This document shows, one piece after another, positions 30,011 through 34,421 of a stretch of 34,421 nt of DNA. Each line of letters begins with the position of its first letter. Positions within the stretch are counted from its first letter, which is position 1. Under the pieces are notes generated by a model. That model had not been told where the DNA came from. It saw nothing but the letters and a program-made list of their open reading frames with translations, and searched no databases. A program made the translations under genes and the position numbers. This DNA comes from Dehalococcoidia bacterium (GTDB taxonomy: Bacteria; Chloroflexota; Dehalococcoidia; Tepidiformales; Tepidiformaceae): the NCBI GenBank assembly GCA_007118095.1, contig SKSF01000144.1:1-34421 (forward strand), read 5' to 3'.

Positions 30011-30744
30011 ACCGCGTCATCTTCGAGATCACCCTCCGGCAAGTCCTGGGCCGCCGCCGCACCATCATCATGGCGCTGGTTGCGCTCGTGCCGGTTGGGC
30101 TGTCCCTGCTCGTCCGCTGGGGCGGCGATGGCGTCCACCCGGACGAGTGGGCAGCGGAGTTTCTCTACCCGGTGCTGATTGTCGGGGCGCTGCTGCCGCT
30201 CGCTGCGCTCGTATTTGGCACGGCCGTGCTCGGCAGCGATTTCGACGACGGGACGGCGGTGTACCTGCTCACGAAACCCCTCAAACGGCGCGAGATCATC
30301 ATCCCCAAGCTCGCCGTCGCCTGGGTCGTGACGGCCGCCACGATGGCGCTCAGTAGCGTCGCCGCCGGGGTCGTCACGTTCGCCACGGAAGGCGACCCAC
30401 AGATCGCCGCCGGGTTCACGGCCGCGACGCTGGTCGGGGCGCTCGTCTACTGCGCCCTCTTCCTGGCGCTGAGCATCATCACCGGCCGCGCGCTCATCAT
30501 CGGGCTGGCGTACGTCTTCGTCTGGGAAGGCGTCATCACCGGGCTTTTCGCCGGTACCCGCAACTTCAGTGTCCGCGAATACACCCTGGCGCTCAGCGAG
30601 CGGCTCAGCGGTGCACCGCCGGACCTGTTCACAGCACAGCTTGGCGAAGTCGCGGCCATCGTCGGCATGGCCATCGCGCTGGTCGGCGCAACCTGGATTG
30701 CTATCCGCCAGCTCGAAGTGTGGGAGATCGGCGAACGCGCCTGA
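30007..30744 (+). CDS. ABC-2 type permease 2
   Basis: A 245-residue membrane protein with five to six transmembrane helices (RRTIIMALVALVPVGLSLLV, PVLIVGALLPLAALVFGTAV, LAVAWVVTAATMALSSVAAG, LVGALVYCALFLALSIITG, AAIVGMAIALVGATWIAIR). The cytosolic loop DFDDGTAVYLLTKPLKRREI followed by IIPKLAV is a typical ABC-2 permease feature. It closes the four-gene operon; no intrinsic terminator with a T-run was seen behind it, and the next gene on the other strand ends 81 nt away. Confidence 0.85.
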   Translation: MNRVIFEITLRQVLGRRRTIIMALVALVPVGLSLLVRWGGDGVHPDEWAAEFLYPVLIVGALLPLAALVFGTAVLGSDFDDGTAVYLLTKPLKRREIIIPKLAVAWVVTAATMALSSVAAGVVTFATEGDPQIAAGFTAATLVGALVYCALFLALSIITGRALIIGLAYVFVWEGVITGLFAGTRNFSVREYTLALSERLSGAPPDLFTAQLGEVAAIVGMAIALVGATWIAIRQLEVWEIGERA

Positions 30745-30825
30745 CCATCACGTTCGACTCGTTCCATGCGCGGGCAAACTTGGGGCTTGCTTCGAGCATG
30801 TCATCGAACGGGCGTTGTAGCCGGC

Positions 30826-31194
30826 CTATCCGCCGGCCAGCTTCACCCGGTGGCCCATCGCTTCGATGCGCTCGCGCAGGGCTTCGCGTTGATCCCCCTG
30901 GATGCTGAGCACTCGGCCGTCACGGGAGCCACCCGTCCCCAGCGCTTGCTTGAGCTTCTTGAGGGTCGCGTCGAGCTCGGCCTCGCTGCCGGGGAGCCCG
31001 GTGATGAGCGTGGCGGCCTTGCCGCCTTTCCCCGCTTTGCCGCGGTGCAAACGCACGACGCCGTCATCCGGCGCCTGCGGCCCCGCCGAAGCAGGCGCCT
31101 GCTTCGCCTTCTTCGGCCGCGCCTTGCTGTCGCTCGCCGGGCGCTGCCGCCCGCCTTCGGTCGAATACACCAGCCGTGAATTGTCCCCGCTCAC
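30826..31194 (-). CDS. SUI1/eIF1-family translation-initiation-like protein (YciH type)
   Basis: A 122-residue bacterial eIF1-like protein. The SUI1 domain fills the C-terminal two thirds: VRLHRGKAGKGGKAATLITG, LKKLKQALGTGGSRDGRVLS followed by IQGDQREALRERIEAMGH, closely following the E. coli YciH pattern (r..kgrkGK.vT.i.Gl......lk.lak.LKk.cG.GG.vkdg.ieIQGd.r). The N-terminal 45 residues are Lys/Ala/Pro-rich and probably flexible. It may bind the 30S subunit. GTG 31194 begins 37 nt behind the PAC2 gene on the same strand and has no TANNNT box of its own, so read-through from the PAC2 promoter is likely. Its stop lies in a small GCCGGC-6 nt-GCCGGC hairpin (30820-30837). Confidence 0.9.
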   Translation of the reverse strand: MSGDNSRLVYSTEGGRQRPASDSKARPKKAKQAPASAGPQAPDDGVVRLHRGKAGKGGKAATLITGLPGSEAELDATLKKLKQALGTGGSRDGRVLSIQGDQREALRERIEAMGHRVKLAGG

Positions 31195-31231
31195 CCGTCA
31201 CCAGCCTGCACATGCCCCCGGCGCGGCGACG

Positions 31232-32113
31232 TCAGTCGTCGTTGCTGCCGCGAAGCAGGTCTTCGATGTCGCGCAGCACGTCGTCCGCCGAGGGCAAATC
31301 TTCGCTTTCGAAGTCCTGCGGTTCTGCCGACGGCTCGTCCTCGCCGTAATGTTCCTCCAGCGTCCGCACGTACTGGTGGATCTGATCGTCCCCGGCGGAG
31401 GCTTCCTCGACGCGCTGCATAAACTGTTCACCGAGTTCCGGCAGGTCCCCCATGGGGATTTCGAAGCCCGAAACGCCACCGAACGCCTTCAGCAGCGCCA
31501 TAGTCGCCGCCGGGTTCTCCGCCACATTCAGATAGTGCGGGACGCCCGCCGCGAGGCTGATCAGCGGCGCCGAGCGGTCGCGCAGCGCGTCGTGCAGGAC
31601 GCCCACAAGGCCCGTGGGTCCCTGGTACATGGACCGCCCGAGGCCGTAACGCGCCGCGAGCTCCGCATCGGCAGAAGAGCCGGTGATGGGTATCGGGCGG
31701 GTGTGCGGCGTGGCCGCGGGGCGTGCGACGAGCGTGCACACGAGCGAGGGCGAATAGGCCGCGATCGCGTCAGCCATGCGCGTCGCGAAGGTCTGCCAGC
31801 GCAGATTCGGCTCGACGCCGCTCACCACGATCAGGTCATTCGGTGCATCGGGCATGCGCACCGAATAAACCTCGTTGCGAGGCCATTCAATCTCGCGCCG
31901 GCCGCCATCAACGATACGCACCGTGGGGCGGGTATCGGTGAAGACGTAATACTCCTCCGGGTCGACGTTCAAAAAGCACTCGCCGCCGAAGGTCTCTACG
32001 ATGTGTGCTGCAGCATCGGTCGTGACAGTCCCGGTATCGCTCCACCCGGTGAAGGCGATGAGCACAACCGGGCTGCGCAGGCCGTCGACATGGGTAACGT
32101 TAAATCCGTCCAC
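31232..32113 (-). CDS. PAC2 family protein
   Basis: A 293-residue PAC2-domain protein, similar in fold to the archaeal/eukaryotic proteasome-assembly chaperone PAC2 and common in actinobacteria and Chloroflexota. Visible marks: SPVVLIAFTGWSDTGTVTTDAA, VDPEEYYVFTDTRP, NDLIVVSGVEPNLRW, YGLGRSMYQGPTGLVGVLHD and SLAAGVPHYLNVAENPAATMALL, all hallmarks of the bacterial group. A tail of about 50 residues is strongly acidic (EDEPSAEPQDFESEDLPSAD). Whether it binds a proteasome or any protease is unknown; no proteasome gene is present in the window. GTG 32113 is 6 nt behind a TAGAAT box. The SUI1 gene follows in the same direction. Confidence 0.88.
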   Translation of the reverse strand: MDGFNVTHVDGLRSPVVLIAFTGWSDTGTVTTDAAAHIVETFGGECFLNVDPEEYYVFTDTRPTVRIVDGGRREIEWPRNEVYSVRMPDAPNDLIVVSGVEPNLRWQTFATRMADAIAAYSPSLVCTLVARPAATPHTRPIPITGSSADAELAARYGLGRSMYQGPTGLVGVLHDALRDRSAPLISLAAGVPHYLNVAENPAATMALLKAFGGVSGFEIPMGDLPELGEQFMQRVEEASAGDDQIHQYVRTLEEHYGEDEPSAEPQDFESEDLPSADDVLRDIEDLLRGSNDD

Positions 32114-32119
32114 CCGGCC

Positions 32120-32125
32120 ATTCTA
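32120..32125 (-). promoter_or_regulatory. Putative -10 box TAGAAT of the PAC2 gene
   Basis: TAGAAT on the minus strand ends 6 nt before GTG 32113. An ATGACC lies 17 nt upstream of it as a possible weak -35. Confidence 0.5.
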
Positions 32126-32157
32126 GAAGCTACGTCCCGCTCGGTCATACCCGGCCC

Positions 32158-32970
32158 TCAGCCAGCCGGGGTGCGAAGGTCGGCGCGCCGGTAGTACATC
32201 GACTGCCCGGAGCCGCCGTTCCGCACCATGATGACCTCCGCCATGATGCTCACCGCGATCTCCTCGGGCGTCTCGGCGCCGATGTCGAGCCCGATTGGCG
32301 TGCGCACCTTCGCCAGCTCCTCCGGGTCGAACCCTTCGTCGCGGAGATGTTCCAGCACGGTCGACGTCCGCCGTTTCGAGCCGATCATGCCGAGGTAGCG
32401 CGCCCCACGGCCAAGGCACCGCCGCAGGGAGAGCTCATCCTGGCGGTGGCCACGCGTGACCATCACGATGTGCGTGTTCGGCGTGATCTTGAACTCGTCC
32501 AGCGCCTTCTCGAAATCCTCACAGATGACCTCGTCCGCCTCCGGGAGCAGCGCGGGGTCGGCGAAGTCGTCGCGGTCATCGAGCACGGCCACGTGGAAGT
32601 CGAGCAGGTCCGCCATCTTCGCCAGCGACCGCCCAATGTGGCCCGCCCCCACCACGAGGAAGACCGGTTTCGCCTCCACCACTTCCACGTACACGCTCGT
32701 GGCGCCGTCCACCTGCCGAGTGGTCAGTTCCCCGCCGGACACGTAGACGGTCTCGGTCTCGTGCCGGTCGAAGGCATCGAGCGCATACCGGGTGAAAAGC
32801 TCATCCAGCTCCCCGTCGCCGAGCGTGCCCATCCGCTCACCCGAGCGCTCAACCAGCATCCGGTGTCCCGGTTGCAGCGATTCATTTGGCCCCGGTTCGA
32901 GCACGGAGGCAAGCACCACAGGGTCGCCGCCTTCCGCCGCGGTCACCAGGCGTCGTGTCAGCTCCAGCAT
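32158..32970 (-). CDS. XdhC/CoxI family protein (molybdenum hydroxylase maturation)
   Basis: A 270-residue XdhC-family protein. The N-terminal XdhC domain (MLELTRRLVTAAEGGDPVVLAS, ending PGHRMLV) is followed by a Rossmann domain: KPVFLVVGAGHIGRSLAKMA, VAVLDDRDDFADPALLPEAD, HIVMVTRGHRQDEL, ARYLGMIGSKRRT, and the terminal IGLDIGAETPEEIAVSIMAE. Family members insert or sulfurate the molybdenum cofactor of xanthine-dehydrogenase and CO-dehydrogenase-type enzymes. No hydroxylase gene lies in the window; the AOR at 16579 is a different enzyme class and is not an expected client. The ATG at 32970 is preferred to a GTG at 32991 because GGTGG precedes it and TATATT stands 9 nt upstream. Confidence 0.9.
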   Translation of the reverse strand: MLELTRRLVTAAEGGDPVVLASVLEPGPNESLQPGHRMLVERSGERMGTLGDGELDELFTRYALDAFDRHETETVYVSGGELTTRQVDGATSVYVEVVEAKPVFLVVGAGHIGRSLAKMADLLDFHVAVLDDRDDFADPALLPEADEVICEDFEKALDEFKITPNTHIVMVTRGHRQDELSLRRCLGRGARYLGMIGSKRRTSTVLEHLRDEGFDPEELAKVRTPIGLDIGAETPEEIAVSIMAEVIMVRNGGSGQSMYYRRADLRTPAG

Positions 32971-33080
32971 ATCGCCACCAATATACGGCACCGCGCCCCA
33001 CTGCGGGCGAGCCTTGCCCCGATTTCGCCCGAGCGCCCGGGCCAGCGTACCCTAGAAAGGTCACGATCAACGGAGGAGTC

Positions 33081-34328
33081 ATGAACGTACTGAGCCATCG
33101 CGACCCCGATGTCGCTGCAATGATCGAAGACGAAGAGACGCGCCAGGTGGAAACGCTTGAGCTCATCGCCAGCGAAAACTACGCCTCGGCAGGCGTCCTC
33201 GAAGCCACCGGCTCGGTCCTCACCAACAAATACTCCGAGGGCTACCCCGGCAAGCGCTATTACGCCGGTAACCAGCACGCCGACCGCATCGAGTCGCTCG
33301 CCATCGACCGCGCCCGGGAACTCTTCGGCGCGGAACACGCCAACGTCCAGCCCACCAGCGGCGCCGAGGCCAACATGGCCGCCTACCTGGCATTTGTGAA
33401 CCCCGGCGACACCATCATGGGCATGGAGCTCTCCCAGGGCGGCCACCTCACGCACGGCTCGCCTGTGAACTTCAGCGGACGCTTCTACAACTTCGTCCCC
33501 TACTCGGTCGACCGCGAGACGGAGACCGTCGACATGGACGAGGTCCGCCGTGTCGCCCGCGAGACGAAGCCGAAAATCATCGTCAGCGGCGCGACCGCCT
33601 ACCCGCGCACCGTCGACTTCGACGCCTTTGCGGATATCGCGAAGGAAGTCGGCGCACTGCTCATGGCCGACATGTCCCACATCGCGGGCCTCGTCGCGGG
33701 CGGCGCCCACCCCTCCCCGGTGCCGCATGCCGACATCGTCACCACCACCACCCACAAGACGCTGCGCGGCCCGCGCGGCGCCCTCGCGCTCTGCAAGAGC
33801 GACCACGCCGAAGCGCTCGACAAGGCCGTGTTCCCCGGCACGCAGGGCGGGCCCCACATGCACACCATCGCCGCCAAGGCAGTTGCCTTCGGCGAAGCGC
33901 TGTCGCCCGAATTCAAGCACTACGCACGCCAGGTGGTAGAGAACGCCGTTGCGTTCGGCGAAGCGCTCCAGGAAGGCGGCCTGCGGCTCGTCTCCGGTGG
34001 GACCGACAACCACCTCCTGCTCGCCGACTGCAACACCAAGGGGATCAGCGGCCTGAAGGCGCAGAACGCGCTCCAGGGCGCCGGCATCATTACCAACCGC
34101 AACACCATCCCCTACGACGAGCGTTCCGCCTATGTCACGAGCGGCCTGCGGCTCGGCACCGCGGCGCTCACCTCGCGGCAGATGGGCACCGACGAGATGC
34201 GCCGCGTGGCGAAATGGATCAACCGCGTGCTCGACGACCCGGATGGCGAGGGCGTCCGCGAAACCGTCCGCCAGGAAGTAGCCGAGTTCGCGCGGACATA
34301 CCCGGTTCCTGGCATCAGCGACCGGTAA
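33081..34328 (+). CDS. glyA: Serine hydroxymethyltransferase
   Basis: A 415-residue PLP enzyme that interconverts serine and glycine with tetrahydrofolate, the main source of one-carbon units. Complete hallmark sequence: ETLELIASENYASAGVLEAT, NKYSEGYPGKRYYAGNQHAD, QPTSGAEANMAAYLAF, DMSHIAGLVAGG and the PLP-lysine motif VTTTTHKTLRGPRGA with Lys226. Length and C-terminus are standard. The ATG at 33081 has CGGAGGAG just upstream and TACCCT or TAGAAA 22-27 nt away as possible -10. The starts of XdhC and glyA are divergent, about 110 nt apart. A strong intrinsic terminator follows the stop by 27 nt. Confidence 0.98.
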   Translation: MNVLSHRDPDVAAMIEDEETRQVETLELIASENYASAGVLEATGSVLTNKYSEGYPGKRYYAGNQHADRIESLAIDRARELFGAEHANVQPTSGAEANMAAYLAFVNPGDTIMGMELSQGGHLTHGSPVNFSGRFYNFVPYSVDRETETVDMDEVRRVARETKPKIIVSGATAYPRTVDFDAFADIAKEVGALLMADMSHIAGLVAGGAHPSPVPHADIVTTTTHKTLRGPRGALALCKSDHAEALDKAVFPGTQGGPHMHTIAAKAVAFGEALSPEFKHYARQVVENAVAFGEALQEGGLRLVSGGTDNHLLLADCNTKGISGLKAQNALQGAGIITNRNTIPYDERSAYVTSGLRLGTAALTSRQMGTDEMRRVAKWINRVLDDPDGEGVRETVRQEVAEFARTYPVPGISDR

Positions 34329-34355
34329 AGCCCGCAGAACGCGAGCAACCCACCC

Positions 34356-34392
34356 AAAAGGCCGCGCCCGGACATCCGGGCGCGGCCTTTTT
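34356..34392 (+). terminator. Rho-independent terminator behind glyA
   Basis: A 17-bp perfect inverted repeat: AAAAGGCCGCGCCCGGA (34356-34372) pairs with 34375-34391 across the centre CA, and the right arm runs into TTTTT (34388-34392). The A-run on the left side makes it potentially bidirectional. It is the clearest terminator in the window. Confidence 0.9.
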
Positions 34393-34421
34393 GCGTAAGC
34401 ACGGTCAAACCCCGCGGGAGC

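Noticed and set aside
30820-30837. GCCGGC-6 nt-GCCGGC as terminator for the ABC operon and SUI1
   Set aside because: Short stem, each arm is itself a palindrome, and there is no T-run; too weak to call.
1-34421. CRISPR arrays, tRNA or rRNA genes, insertion sequences
   Set aside because: No regularly spaced direct repeats, cloverleaf-like segments with conserved T-loop, rRNA cores or transposase motifs were seen on either strand.

Overview
The window is a dense, high-GC, gene-rich bacterial chromosome segment with about 40 genes. No rRNA, tRNA, CRISPR array, insertion sequence or replication origin is recognisable. The mix of families suggests a Chloroflexota bacterium (Dehalococcoidia-like) or a close relative of that grade: class III CoA-transferases, an actinobacterial-type PHP/HhH protein, a P450 array with a histidine-containing ferredoxin, a tungsten-type aldehyde oxidoreductase, PAC2 and bacterial SUI1 proteins, and dnaJ-prmA-rsmE behind a CIRCE operator. 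This assignment is an inference from gene content; no marker gene gives species-level certainty.

Layout. 1-1.9 kb (minus): two exported-protein genes in visibly less GC-rich DNA, one of them an M23 peptidase broken by a frameshift. 2.0-6.5 kb (minus): PHP/HhH protein, translationally coupled PfkB sugar kinase, then two tandem paralogous CoA-transferases. 6.6-11.2 kb: small soluble, membrane and nucleic-acid genes on both strands (DinB-like, LiaF-like, a degenerate nuclease-like protein, YnfA, RNase HI with a zinc finger, a small zinc protein, a cytidylate-kinase-like protein). 11.3-15.6 kb (plus): an array of three closely related cytochromes P450 with a [3Fe-4S]-type ferredoxin. 15.6-16.5 kb: a decayed small gene fused by overlap to an intact DUF2283 gene, then a hemerythrin-like protein. 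16.6-21.8 kb: aldehyde ferredoxin oxidoreductase, Uma2 nuclease-like protein, MFS carrier, enoyl-CoA hydratase, a second DinB-like protein. 21.8-24.7 kb: dnaJ, prmA, rsmE. 24.7-27.2 kb: small membrane proteins, Trm112-like zinc protein, CvpA and a coupled aminoglycoside-phosphotransferase-fold kinase. 27.25-30.75 kb: ATPase-permease-ATPase-permease ABC operon with every junction overlapping. 30.8-34.4 kb: SUI1, PAC2, XdhC (minus) and glyA (plus), which ends in a strong intrinsic terminator.

How genes may work together. The two CoA-transferases, three P450s with their ferredoxin, the enoyl-CoA hydratase, AOR and MFS carrier fit oxidation and CoA-dependent breakdown of hydrophobic (steroid, terpenoid or fatty) substrates; this is inferred from families and position only. 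The dnaJ group is a protein-quality and ribosome-modification unit.

The main unexpected signal is regulatory. Nearly every gene that starts a transcription unit has a TANNNT box (mostly TAGAAT, TAGGAT, TAGACT, TAGGCT or TACACT). In about ten genes the box ends exactly 6-7 nt before the start codon and there is no Shine-Dalgarno sequence, pointing to leaderless transcripts. In the others the box lies about 15-40 nt upstream, and most of these have a Shine-Dalgarno sequence. This pattern also fixes several start codons used below.
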